Source of the DNA: Symbiodinium natans
Lineage: Eukaryota; Sar; Dinophyceae; Suessiales; Symbiodiniaceae
Assembly (NCBI GenBank): GCA_905221605.1
Contig: CAJNDS010000369.1
Coordinates: forward strand, 124,001 to 188,000
Direction: 5' to 3'
DNA: 64,000 nucleotides
Of the stretch, positions 29,933-40,300 are shown one piece after another. Both the position numbers and the translations under genes were made by a program. How positions within the stretch are numbered: position 1 is the stretch's first letter; each line of letters begins with the position of its first letter. The notes below the pieces were generated by a model. The model worked only from the letters and a program-made list of their open reading frames with translations, ran no database searches and was not told the origin of the DNA.

Positions 29933-31100
29933 CTTCGCTCGGGGCTGCTCCACTGGCTGACCACCATGGAGTGCCCTGGACTGGTCTTGCCTCGATTGTT
30001 CTTGCTGTTAAGTCCCCACTGGCTGACCACCATGGGGCATACGCACGTCTTTCCTCTCCTTAAGGAGTTTTGACCTGCCACACCCCTTTGCCACTGCGGG
30101 TCTGTTATCTGTCCTGGATGACGGGTACGGGATCCTGACGGCCGAATGACTCTGGAGAGGCCAATGCGGCGGTGTGGAGTAACTTGACCTTCAAGAGGGT
30201 CATCATCGTCTGTGCTTGTGGCAGGACAGGCAGGATCTTCGCCCGCCTGGATGCTACCTGACGGCATGGCCTGGACGAAAGCTGTGATACCACGGAGATC
30301 TTAGCGCTCTTGCAGGCTGCCAAAGTGATGTGAGCCCTCACACCTTGCCGACGTATCTTATTGGCTTGGACTCTGGAGGGACCATTGCCTGCCAGATTGC
30401 AGTCCCCGAAACCCCGGCGAGCTTTCGGGCTTGCGTGTGTGGCCTCCGCTTTGGCTGTCTGATGAGACTGTGCTTGTGCGCGGACATCTATCTAGGTGGG
30501 CGCAGCTGCAAGCCAGGGTGAGAGGAGGACCTTCCGCTCGGGGCTGCTCCACTGGCTGACCACCATGGAGTGCCCTGGGCCGGTCTTGCCTTGAGTTGTT
30601 CTTGCTGTTAAGACTGCTAAGTCCCTACTGGCTGACCACCATGGGGCATACGCACGTCTTTCCTCTCCTTTGGGAAGTCTGACCTGTACCATCCCTTTGC
30701 CAAATGCGGGTCTGTTATCTGTCCTTGACGACGAGTACGGGATCCTGACTATCGAATGATGACCTCGGTTCGAGCCGAATGACGTCGCACCAGTAGCTAC
30801 ATGATGGTGATTTTGAAAATCTGGCAGTGTCGCAATTTGCGACTCCCCGCATGCTCAGTGCTGTATGATTGCACCGGGACTTCAACGACGACTTCGAGTA
30901 CTGAGTGCGTGGGGTTACCTAGTAGTTCGGCGCCTTTGCTTGCTTTGTTGTTTCTGTTTCCTTGTTTTTTGGGTGGTTGCGTGGTGTTCTTGGTGGTTTG
31001 CGCGCGCTAACTTCGTTTCACCCGTTACGTCGAGCCCAACAAGACCGGCCTACTGTGCTACTGATGTAGTAAAGGGGCGCCAGTCCAAAAAAAAATAAAA
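29933..31100 (+). mobile_element. 5'-truncated copy of the nested retroelement
   Basis: The copy contains two pairs of the CCACTGGCTGACCACCATGG boxes, the GATGTGAG box and the same 3' end as 12548-18428. That end is tail-family copy 3 (31047-31083: GGCCTACTGTGCTACTGATG-TAGTAAAGGGGCGCC), then poly(A). It is flanked by TTCCTTCTGCGTGCT (29918-29932) and TTCCTTCTGTGTGCT (31101-31115), 14 of 15 identical. Truncation at the 5' end with a target duplication and A-tail is the usual signature of LINE-mediated insertion. Confidence 0.8.
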
Positions 31101-31115
31101 TTCCTTCTGTGTGCT

Positions 31116-31208
31116 GCTCCGGTAGTGTCTCACCTCGAACACAAGCAACAGGCTTGACACGCTTACTGCGCCGCTGATGTGGTAAAGAAGCTCGTCTCCA
31201 AAAAAAAG
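31116..31208 (+). repeat. short tail-family fragment (copy 4)
   Basis: This ends CTTACTGCGCCGCTGATGTG-GTAAAGAAG...CC and eight As. The stem is CCGC/GTGG around TGAT, a paired change compared with copy 1. It is probably a heavily truncated member. Confidence 0.6.
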
Positions 31209-31658
31209 TCCTTCTTAAGTTGGGTGTAGGACTTGCGCTTGCCAGGGAAAAGGTACCAAAGGGACCTTTGGTTTTTCACGCACTTTCCCTTTATACAAGC
31301 GCAGAAGGAACCGTGTTCCGAATCTACCTCTGCGACCCCCTTGGGGGGGAGCATGAGCTGAGAAAGAGGCTCTCCAAGTTTCCTCTCGAGAGAGGACGCG
31401 TCACTTGAGGATGAGGAGGAGGTTGAAGGAGCCAGCACGTCTGCGCTCCGTTGCGCGAAACGAAGGTTCACAAGGTTCACAAGGCTCGCAAGATCGTTGG
31501 CAGTAAGTCTTGCCCGGGTGCTACGTCCATTCAACTGATTCAGCACCTGCACATTCACACCTTTGCGAACTGATGTCGGGCAATCTGGCTTGGCATGTTG
31601 GTTGACCCCTGGTGGCTGCATTGAAGCTGCGCCAATACGTTTGCCGGGGTGGAAGGAT
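31209..31658. other. no gene seen
   Basis: Flank between the poly(A) fragment and the A1 repeat. No motif recognised on either strand. Confidence 0.5.
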
Positions 31659-31863
31659 GCTTACTGTTCGCGAGCGAATGGTGTTTTACCGGTTGCTTCC
31701 AAAATGTCTCTTCGAAAAACGGTGTGCCGTTTGTTCTTGGTTTGTAACCCAAAAGTTTCTGATGCTTGTCAGGCTTGGTATTGCGAACGACAATTTGCAA
31801 ACTTCGTTTGCTGAAGATCTGTGTGTGCAGCGCTGGCTCCACAGCTCAGTGCGAAAATTTTGA
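31659..31863 (+). repeat. split direct repeat A1
   Basis: 205 bp from GCTTACTGTTCGCGAGCG to GAAAATTTTGA, repeated at 41378-41582. Confidence 0.95.
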
Positions 31864-32276
31864 GGCTCGAGGCCGCTTCTAGTCTAGTGGCTCTGTTTCA
31901 GGTGCTAAGACTTTAGTTTCGTGCAAGCCTCCCCGTGATCGGGGGGGTGGATGGACCTTTCGGCATCCAGTGCATCCACGTCGTCATCAGACGACTTTCG
32001 AGTACCTGTGCCATCCTTTGTCTTTGCGCCTGTTCGCATTCGACCCCTGCACTATCACGTGCCTGACCTTCAACGCCGCCTTGAAGCGCCGCCGGATATT
32101 TTCAGCTACATTGTTGAACCCAGCTTCCGTGGCCTCCTCGTCAGTCGGAGTGAAGGCGCCAGATTCCTTCTCTGCCTCACGGTGTCTGACTGGTACCAGT
32201 TCAGTGCCGTTGCCCATTGGGTGCAGTCGTGTTACCGCCAACTTCTTCCTCTGCAAGGTTGACTGTTGCTGCTGCC

Positions 32277-33749
32277 ATGTCTACAGAAAGTCTGCCGGAT
32301 ATAGAGGGGGATGATGTTTCGGTTGGCCATGTCAGCGAAGATGATGGACCCCCAGTCCTTCCTATTGCTCACCTTGACTTGCCCCCCTTTGGGTCTAGCG
32401 TGCAGTCCTCTAGGCCGTTGTTGGTGTTGCCAAGGCCGTCGGATGCGGAAGCTGATGCCCTAGATTGGGGAGATGAAAACTCCCCTGTCTGGGCGATGGA
32501 AGACTTTATGGTTGACGTCAACCCTGACATGTCTGAACTCAGCTCTGAGCATACTTCATGCCGGTCATGTGCGCGTGATGATCTGTTGAGTCAGTCCGCA
32601 GAACATGACGCCACCGGGGAAGACTCTCAGTTAGCCGAGACTGAGAAGCTTACTGTTAGCGAGCCTCCATCAAAAATGGCCCGCACCGTGGGTGATGTGT
32701 TTGCCGACAACTTTGTACGTTTGGCGGATGGGGGCATGTCTGATGTTGTTTTGCCGTGGGAGCTGCCTGCTGTCAGTGCAATCTTTGGTGAGTCCTCTTT
32801 GTTTTCAGAACTTAAAATGCCAACCCTTTCAATGCGTGAGACGGAAGTCTGGACCCCTCAATCGCCTCCGTGTGATCCATTCACCTCCTTGGATGAACCG
32901 CAGGAGCCGTTCGTGTCTGGAGACCTTGCGTCAACTGCTTTCAAGGTCCTCTCTGATGTGGACGTTGATGCCCAGCACCGTAAAGCAGTGAGGCTTGCAG
33001 TTGATAAGTGGATCGTAATCATGAGGAGAAACCGCAAGATGCACCCGGAGTGCGAGGTTGATCCACAGGCATTGGAGGCATGCATTGGGTCGAGGGCCGC
33101 AGGAACAGCCTCCAAGAGAGCAGGTAGCATCCTCACGTTCCTGAGGTGGTTCGATACAATTGTTGGTGCCAACCTCGACCCCTTTACTGATGACATGTTC
33201 TGGAGGTACATGCAGTTCCTGGATGGCTCGCAGGCCCCGCCATCCAAAGCCTCTTCCTTCTTGTCAGCCTTGCGTTTTGCCTATTTCGTGATGGATGTTA
33301 CTAACATTCCTAACAAGCTAAGCCGCAAGTGTGTTGGTGCAGCTGAGCGTATGTTGGCTAACCTTGGGGACCTCAAGCAAGCTCCCCCGCTCACCGTGGC
33401 ACAAGTTCGCATCCTTCACTCACTGTTGCATGGACAAGGTACCTCGGATTGGGATCGGGCCTTTGCTGGATATTGCCTTTTGTGCTTGTATGCACGTGCT
33501 AGACAATCTGACTTCCGCAAGGTGGCATACGTGGACGTGGATGGAGAAGGTCGTGATGGCTACGTGGTGATCCGAGTCAAACAGCATAAAACTGCCAGGG
33601 CAGCCAGACGAGTCGCTCAGCTGCTCCCAATCCTGATTCCGTTACGAGGAATCTCGGACCATGAATGGTTCGAATCATGCAAGTGTGCCTTTGAGAAAGT
33701 TGGCTGCTGCAAGGGCATGTTGGTGCTGCGCTTTTCCGTCCACCACTAG
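32277..33749 (+). CDS. tyrosine recombinase, main part
   Basis: The frame runs from the first ATG (32277) to TAG 33747-33749, 490 residues. The first 230 residues are acidic and low in structure (MSTESLPDIEGDDVSVGHVS). From about residue 235 there is a SAM-like N-terminal core (KRAGSILTFLRWFDTIVGAN, SSFLSALRFAYFVMDV), then the catalytic domain with the first Arg in LCLYARARQSDFRKV and the beta-hairpin Lys in VIRVKQHKTARAARR. The C-terminal catalytic residues are missing because the frame ends early; they read in frame 2 directly downstream (33722-34369). A one-base indel around 33705-33722 explains this. The enzyme would integrate the circular DNA copy. Other plus-strand frames across this gene are shadows. 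Confidence 0.8.
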   Translation: MSTESLPDIEGDDVSVGHVSEDDGPPVLPIAHLDLPPFGSSVQSSRPLLVLPRPSDAEADALDWGDENSPVWAMEDFMVDVNPDMSELSSEHTSCRSCARDDLLSQSAEHDATGEDSQLAETEKLTVSEPPSKMARTVGDVFADNFVRLADGGMSDVVLPWELPAVSAIFGESSLFSELKMPTLSMRETEVWTPQSPPCDPFTSLDEPQEPFVSGDLASTAFKVLSDVDVDAQHRKAVRLAVDKWIVIMRRNRKMHPECEVDPQALEACIGSRAAGTASKRAGSILTFLRWFDTIVGANLDPFTDDMFWRYMQFLDGSQAPPSKASSFLSALRFAYFVMDVTNIPNKLSRKCVGAAERMLANLGDLKQAPPLTVAQVRILHSLLHGQGTSDWDRAFAGYCLLCLYARARQSDFRKVAYVDVDGEGRDGYVVIRVKQHKTARAARRVAQLLPILIPLRGISDHEWFESCKCAFEKVGCCKGMLVLRFSVHH

Positions 33750-34369
33750 CCAGTGGGGTGCTGGCTCGCAGGGCCATTACGTCGGGGGAAGTTTCCACCT
33801 TCTTGAGGCTCGCACTTAGAGATAATGCCGTGTCCTCGCACAGCTTGAAGAGAACGTGCATCTCTTGGACCAGCAAGGCTGGATCCAAGAAGGAGGTTCG
33901 CTCTTGTTTGGGTAGGCATGTCACAGCTGTTGAAGGAACCGAAGCCGTGTACTCTGTTGAGCTGAGCATGGGGCCCGTGCGGGAGCTGGAAACAGTCCTG
34001 GATGCCATCAGACAGCTTGAGTTTTCTCCTGATGCAGCCAGGGGGCAAATGTGGGCGTTCCCTCCTCAGCCGCCTCCCCCGGACGGGCCCATGCAGGGCA
34101 AGAGCTTGTTGTCAACTCTGACAAACATTACTGCCTCTTTGGCGCCTGCGATCAAGGTTGAAAGCTCCGGTGAAGAAGAGTCATCTTCCTCCGATAGCTC
34201 GAGTGAGTCGTCGGGGTCGAGTGAATCGCAAACGTCGCGCGACACCGTGCGTGTTGACGCCCGGGCGTCTGTTCCCAGTGTGAACCCTGTACAAGGCACT
34301 GGTACATGGGTAAAACACTCCAGATCTGGAGTTCTTCACCACGCCTATGGCGACAACATTCTTGTGTAG
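33722..34369 (+). CDS. tyrosine recombinase, C-terminal part (frameshifted)
   Basis: Frame 2 continues the recombinase with GAALFRPPLASGVL, then SSHSLKRTCISWTSKAG (His-x-x-Arg), CLGRHV (second His) and AVYSVELSMGP (nucleophile Tyr). With the first Arg upstream, the R-H-R-H-Y set is complete across the two frames. After the Tyr come a helical block (RELETVLDAIRQLEFSPDAARG) typical of the family end, then an acidic, Ser-rich tail (SGEEESSSSDSSSES). Confidence 0.8.
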   Translation, partial: GAALFRPPLASGVLARRAITSGEVSTFLRLALRDNAVSSHSLKRTCISWTSKAGSKKEVRSCLGRHVTAVEGTEAVYSVELSMGPVRELETVLDAIRQLEFSPDAARGQMWAFPPQPPPPDGPMQGKSLLSTLTNITASLAPAIKVESSGEEESSSSDSSSESSGSSESQTSRDTVRVDARASVPSVNPVQGTGTWVKHSRSGVLHHAYGDNILV

Positions 34370-36194
34370 TAAATTTCACCGAGGAGGGTTGGCAGTTCTT
34401 GGGATGTCCGGATTAGAGGGGATATGGCCAGTAACAAATTTACGCAGCGTTGCTGCCGCTCTGATGTTGGCAAGATATATTTTTTGAAGGCAGACTGATG
34501 TTGCTTTGAATGTTTTTGGCTTGTGGGTCCTGCAGACTTGTGCAGTTGCCTGAGCTGATTACTCGTCGTCCTATCCCATTGCGTGTGTCTGTCCATTATA
34601 AACCTCATTCATCCTGTCTGCGCTGCACCGCAGCAAGGGGTGGTAATCCCTACTCCCCTCCTGCGCTCTGTTTTCGTTTAAGCCCTCGCGCTTCAGACCT
34701 CGACGGGATTCCCCCGGGTTGGGTTGAAATCAGCCCTGCCAGTCACAGGCACAGGCTGGGGGGCCGCGGGTTTAGGTTTTTGTGTTACGCGGAGCGGCCG
34801 GCGTGGTGGCGCGAAAATGCCTTTGCGTCAGCAGATTTGTATTTTCGAAGAAAATTCAATAAAATCTTGTTTTCGCGGCCAAAATCCCGCCAAACCAGCC
34901 CGCAGTCTCCAGCCAAATTTCCAGACCCACGGCCCCCACGCCCGGCCCCCGCCCCCGACTCTCCCCGACTCTTCCCGACTCTCCGGCCCTTGCCTCCTTT
35001 CTAATCACCTCTTGACCCCCCCCGCCCCCCGACTCTCCCCGACTCTCCCCGACTCTCCCCGCCTCCGGCTCTCCCCCGACTCTCCCCGACTCTCCCCGAC
35101 TCTCGCGCGATCCCCCGCTGCCCAGAAATCCCCGAAAACGCGTTCCGTGATTGGTTTTCGCGGTTTTCGCGGTTTTCGCGCGCCGCTCTGGAATTTGCGC
35201 GTCCCGAGGTTTTTGCTGGCTGACATCCTGTCCCGTGTGCTTTTGCAGACGGGCGTACTCTCAAAGTTTCGTGATGCGCCTGGTCTGCCTGGTGCCCAAG
35301 TGCTATGTCGTTGTGGCTTGTAGGCTCAATCTGACACGTGCAGCGGCGTTGCGCTGACCTCATGCTGAGCTTGAGCTTGCGTCTTGTAACTTTCCACCAG
35401 CGCAGCCAGATAAATGATGCTTATGTTGTGTGGGCCGGATAAATGATGTTCGTGTTGTGTGCCTGTGGGTTGTTTGGTGCCGGGTTTGCAAACCATTCGT
35501 GCGTAAAGAGCAACTTGAGCTTGGCAGCGCCTTTTGAGATAACAGCCTACGAACGCTTTTGTTTCGGCAGAAAGAACGACGTGATGCGCTGGTCATGTTT
35601 CTGGGTTTTGGGATTACTCTTTAAGCCGAATTTGCCGACCACGGCGAAAATTGCTATTCTTGTGTGTGGGCGCCCGCGCACGGCAATGTATGTCTTGCCT
35701 TCGGAAGAGGATCTTATGAATCCGGAGTGTCGCACATGTAAACGCAACCTGTGATGCGGTGTGGTTGGAGGAAGTGTATGATCGTTTCTGAATCGCTATG
35801 GCGAAGAGAAGGCATTGCTACATGGTAGCGACATGTGTGCCCATGGGCTAATGTGAGGAAATGTGAGCTGCAGTTTGTGCTGTTGCCGACTAGATGTCGG
35901 AGTGAGGGATTCAAGGCGAGGACATGGTCCCTTATGAGCCTTGTGGCACATGGTGCCAATGCCTAGCCAAGGGGCTTTATGGGCAATAGGGGCCCAGGGG
36001 CCACGCAAGCAGCATGTGTGTGTTGCGTTTTTAAATATGATGTTTCAACCCCAGGCTCGCAGTAGTAGAGAGCGCACATGTTACTTGTGGTACTTACTGT
36101 GTGTGGTGTTTGTACTGTGTCTTCTACCATGTTGCACATTGGCAGTGATCAGGTGTGATTTCTCCTTCGACTGGGCAGCGTAGTTTCCCGTGCC
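34370..36194. other. 1.8-kb spacer between recombinase and gag
   Basis: No protein is recognised. It holds a GACTCTCCCC minisatellite (about 34960-35105) and a GGTTTTCGC triplet repeat (35153-35180). Such a long non-coding gap inside a retroelement is unusual; it may hold regulatory sequence for the second transcript or be a later insertion. Confidence 0.6.
34960..35105. repeat. (GACTCTCCCC)n minisatellite
   Basis: Ten-base units, about 12 complete or partial copies with interruptions. Confidence 0.85.
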
Positions 36195-37388
36195 ATGTCT
36201 TCCTTGATTGAGTCTGAGGCCCACTTCCTCCAGCGCGCCCGCGAGGTCAAATGCCCCGATGATGTGCTAGCAGAGCTTCGGGTTGGTGGGTTCACTAGCC
36301 TGGGTCAACTGGCTTATGCAGTGGGCCAGCCTGGCCAGGTCATTCCTGAGTCAGCCTTCAATGCCTTCTGCACAACTACTACGCCTGGAGCCAATGCGGC
36401 TGGCAAGGCCTGCATACGCCGCCTAGTCTTCGAGGCGCAAACCTTGGTGTTGGCTGACTTGCGCCTGCAAGTTTCTGATCCGGAAGGAGCCTCCAGGAAA
36501 ATGCCGGAGGCGGAACGGGACAGGCGTTTGCAACACCTCAGAGGACGGCTTCCGGGTGTGCTCATTGAGGGAGGCATGGAGCCCGGGAGATGTGTCTTGG
36601 AAGACTGCGTCAGGCAGGAATCTGCCAATCAGCTGAAGTACCTCAGCCCTGATCGTTGTGTGTCGAGAACGCACGAAGTCACCCACTCCCGAGGTGCAAC
36701 CCGCCAGCTGGAACTTGAAAGTTCCAAACTAGTGATCAAAGAAACGGATGATGCCATGAGTATGCCAACTCATAGCGCGTTGCAAGTCCAAGAGGCACTT
36801 CGTCGCAGGGGCATTGCCTATGTGTTTGCCCAGTGCCTCTCCTTCAATGCCTACGAGAAGTACATCTCCCGCCTGTTCAGCAATCTTCACAGGGAGCCTC
36901 CTCCGGGTTTCGCGCGTTGCTCTGTTGCACAGTTGGTGGAAGCCGATCGACAAGTGTTTGTTCGCCTGATTGAACTGGGAGTTCAACCGCGCGCAGCCAC
37001 AGATGGAAGCTTCCCGATGGATGATGCGTTAACTTCGGCGCTTGAAAGCTACCAGGTCTCAATGGCCTTGATGCCTCTTCCACAAAAGCAAGGCAATGGA
37101 AACAAGGAGCGCCGTGAGCTCAAGCGAAAGCTCGAGCCTGGAGACAAAAAGATCAAAGGTGGCCCCAAGGGAGGAGGCAAAGGCAAGGGCAAGTATGCCC
37201 TCACCGCTCGCGTCCCAAAAGAGATCCTGCAGAAAGGTGGTGTGGCCAATGCTCCTACGGGTGAGCCCTTATGTTTCGATTACAACCTGCATGGGGACAA
37301 GTGCAAGTGTTCCGCCGCCACGTGCCCCCGTAAGCACCTGTGTTGCAAGTGTTTCCAGGCGCACCCCATCCGAGATCACAAGGAGTGA
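36195..37388 (+). CDS. gag-like protein with Cys/His finger
   Basis: ATG at 36195, 397 residues, TGA at 37386-37388. The N-terminal 290 residues are helical without a family I can name. A Lys/Gly-rich basic stretch (KKIKGGPKGGGKGKGKY, about residues 315-333) is followed by a C-terminal Cys/His cluster CFDYNLHGDKCKC, CPRKHLCCKCF, HPIRDH (residues 357-396). This could bind zinc and nucleic acid like the zinc knuckles of Gag proteins. The large Pol frame continues in the same phase directly after the single TGA. Confidence 0.65.
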   Translation: MSSLIESEAHFLQRAREVKCPDDVLAELRVGGFTSLGQLAYAVGQPGQVIPESAFNAFCTTTTPGANAAGKACIRRLVFEAQTLVLADLRLQVSDPEGASRKMPEAERDRRLQHLRGRLPGVLIEGGMEPGRCVLEDCVRQESANQLKYLSPDRCVSRTHEVTHSRGATRQLELESSKLVIKETDDAMSMPTHSALQVQEALRRRGIAYVFAQCLSFNAYEKYISRLFSNLHREPPPGFARCSVAQLVEADRQVFVRLIELGVQPRAATDGSFPMDDALTSALESYQVSMALMPLPQKQGNGNKERRELKRKLEPGDKKIKGGPKGGGKGKGKYALTARVPKEILQKGGVANAPTGEPLCFDYNLHGDKCKCSAATCPRKHLCCKCFQAHPIRDHKE

Positions 37389-40300
37389 CGGTCAGTGCCG
37401 GAGGCGGGGCGTGCTGGCTCAACTTCGGACGAGCCCGTGTTGACAGCCGTTCCGCCACCTGGGGAAACTGGATCTGAGGCTCCCGTTGTGGTTAGTCAAT
37501 CTGTGCACAATGTTGCGGCTGAGCCCCCAGTTTCCCTCGCTCCTGAGCCAACCTCTCAGATGAATTCATGTGCTGCGTGCAATGACCCTGAAGAACTTGC
37601 TGAGCAACTTTTGCAGGGCCAACTCATTGGATCTCATTCTGTGCTCTCACTGTGGGAGCTTCTTCCGCACGAGGCTCCCCACAAGGCTGCGTCAGGCAGC
37701 TCGTTTTTCACTGGTATGTTCCGGAGAGGGGGTGTGCTGGGCCTTCGGGCCAATGTTTCTCGTTTCCCAAAGGTCACGCAGGTCCTCTGTGCATTCGTTC
37801 GGCAACGACGGCCGGCTGCGGTTTTCACTTCTCTGGCCATATTTTGTGACATCCCCACTGAGCCTCATCGTGATTCCCACAACGGGCCGACCCCCAATCT
37901 GGTGTTCAAGCTCTCCAGCTTCTCTGGGGGCGGCGTGTGGTGTGAGGGCCCCGGGCACGACGTTCGGCCGGTCCAAGGCTCTCCGGTCCATGGACGTGTG
38001 CTCAATTTCGAGGATGGCTGTCTCGAGCTGCCTGCCAAAGATCACTGGCACATGACTGAACCATGGCAGGGCCGTCGTGTAGTCCTGGTAGCATATGCGC
38101 TGCCTCATATGCCCTCAGTCAAGCTTGAGGTCCCCCAAGCCCTCCTTGAGCTTGGCTTTGCCCTGCCACCAGACTTCCTCCCAGAACTGTCGGTCGTTCC
38201 AGAAGTCATGGGCGACGCGCCGACGCCTATTCAGGTGCCCGCTCCGTCTGCCAGTGAGACGTCCTCCAGGCCCCCGTTCATTATTGAGGTCTTTTCCGGC
38301 ATGTCCAGGCTCTCGGCCTGCCTCACCATGCCCAACTGCGTGGGCATTTGGTTCGCTCCACCGTGTGGGACTGCCAGCCGAGCGAGGGAAATTAAAGGTG
38401 TTCCTGGACCCCCTCCTCTCCGCTCGGAAAAATTTCCGAACGGATTACCGCAGCTGGGTGGGCAGGCCCTTCTCCGGGTCACCCTGGCAAATCAGCTTTA
38501 CGACTGTGTGTCTGACCTGGTCCTTGAAGCTGCTTCTCGCGACCTTGTTATCGGGGTGGAGAACCCCAGGCAAAGCCTCTACTGGCGCACTGCCATGTTT
38601 GCACGTATCGCGCACCTCTTTCAGTTCACTGCGTTCCAAAGTTGTGCATATGGCAGCCGTCGTCCCAAGTGGACGGCTATTGCGTATACTCGAGGTGCGT
38701 TTGACAGCATCTGCAAGTCCTGCCCAGGGCACTCATGCGCCCAACGTCACTTGCCGTGGGGGGTGGCGCCGGACGCGCCTAACGGATTTTCTACTTCGTT
38801 GGAAGCTGCATATCCACTGCCACTGGCCCGTGCTCTGGCCCAAGCTTTCGTTCAGGTTTGCCCGCCCCGACCGCTCTCGCCTACAGGCCTCCAGCTGTCG
38901 CTTGTCCGTGGCCAGGTCGGCAGTCAGCCGAAGGCCTCGGTGACGGGGCCCCGTGTGCCCGAGCATGCTCGCATTTTGCGGGTGAGAATCCCTCCGCATG
39001 TTTCTTGTCCCGTCCCCCTGCGTGCCCGCCTTAAGGACCCGTGGCCACTGCCACACGTGGCCGTCTGCCCCGAGCGCTCGGTGCCAGCCGAGGCCCAGCT
39101 ACTGCAGATTGTCCCGGTTAAGCAGGGGAGTTCAAGTGGTGGCTCCGGGGGCAAGGGTTGTAATGCTGGTTCTGAGCTCTGGAATGAGCTTGTTTGGGGT
39201 ATTCCCTTTTCCCCGGAACAGTTTGTCCGTGAGGCAGTTAAGGCTGGCCATCCCAGAACTCTCGAGGTCGCCTTGCCACAGGTTCTCAAAGATGCGGTGT
39301 GCACCCATGCCTCGATGACAGAGTCGGAGCTGTACGGGTTGAGGGCGCGACAGTTTGCAAAGTGGCTCAAGCTTGCACAAGACCTCAGAAGTGAGGAAGA
39401 CGCACTGAAGGCATCTATGCACAAACAGGTCTCGACGATCCTCAAGCCTAAGCGTCTCCTCTTGTGGAAGGCAATGATGATTGAGGCTTCCTATGACGAT
39501 GTTTCCATCTTCGATGAGGTGATCTCAGGTACTAACCTGGGAGGCCCGGTGCCTGATACAGGTGTGTTTGCCCCGAAGTTCAAGCCGGCGACGGTCACGG
39601 TCGAGCAACTCAAAAGAGATGCCCCCACCTCTAGGGCAGCCCTGTTGTCCACTATCAAGTCCCAGGGGGAGTCCCTCGATCGCGAGGTCCAAACGAAAAC
39701 CCTTGAGGAGCGCGATAGGGGCTGGTTGTCAGGTCCCATCGAGGTGGACCAGCTGCCACCTGATGCCATCGTGTCTCGAAGGTTCGGGGTCGAGCAGGAT
39801 GTGAAAATCAGGTTGATTGACGACTTCTCAGGGTCAGGAATCAATAGCTCCGTCGAGACATTGGAGACTGTGCGCCCCCAGACCGTTGACGTTATGGCAG
39901 GTATGTGCCTGTCTCTGATGCGAGTGCAGCCAGGTTGTAGTCTCAAGGGAAGGTTCTATGACCTGGTCAGTGCCTACAGGCAGCTGGCTCTGGACCCTAC
40001 AGGGGCCTGGGCCTCGTACATCGGGCTGTGGGATCCTGACCTGAAGAGGGTAGTAGTGTTCCAGCTACATGCCCTCCCTTTCGGGGCTGTCAAGTCGGTG
40101 TCGACTTTTCTGAGAACCGTTAATTCGATATGGCACCTTGGTGCATTCTTTTTCGCCCTTTGCTGGTCCCACTACTTCGATGACTTCGTGTCGGTTGCTA
40201 AAGGCACACAGGTGGCCAATATGCACCAAACAATCACCTTGCTCTTCACCCTGTTGGGATGGGACCTGGCCCAGGGTGGAAAGAAGGATGTACCGTTTGC

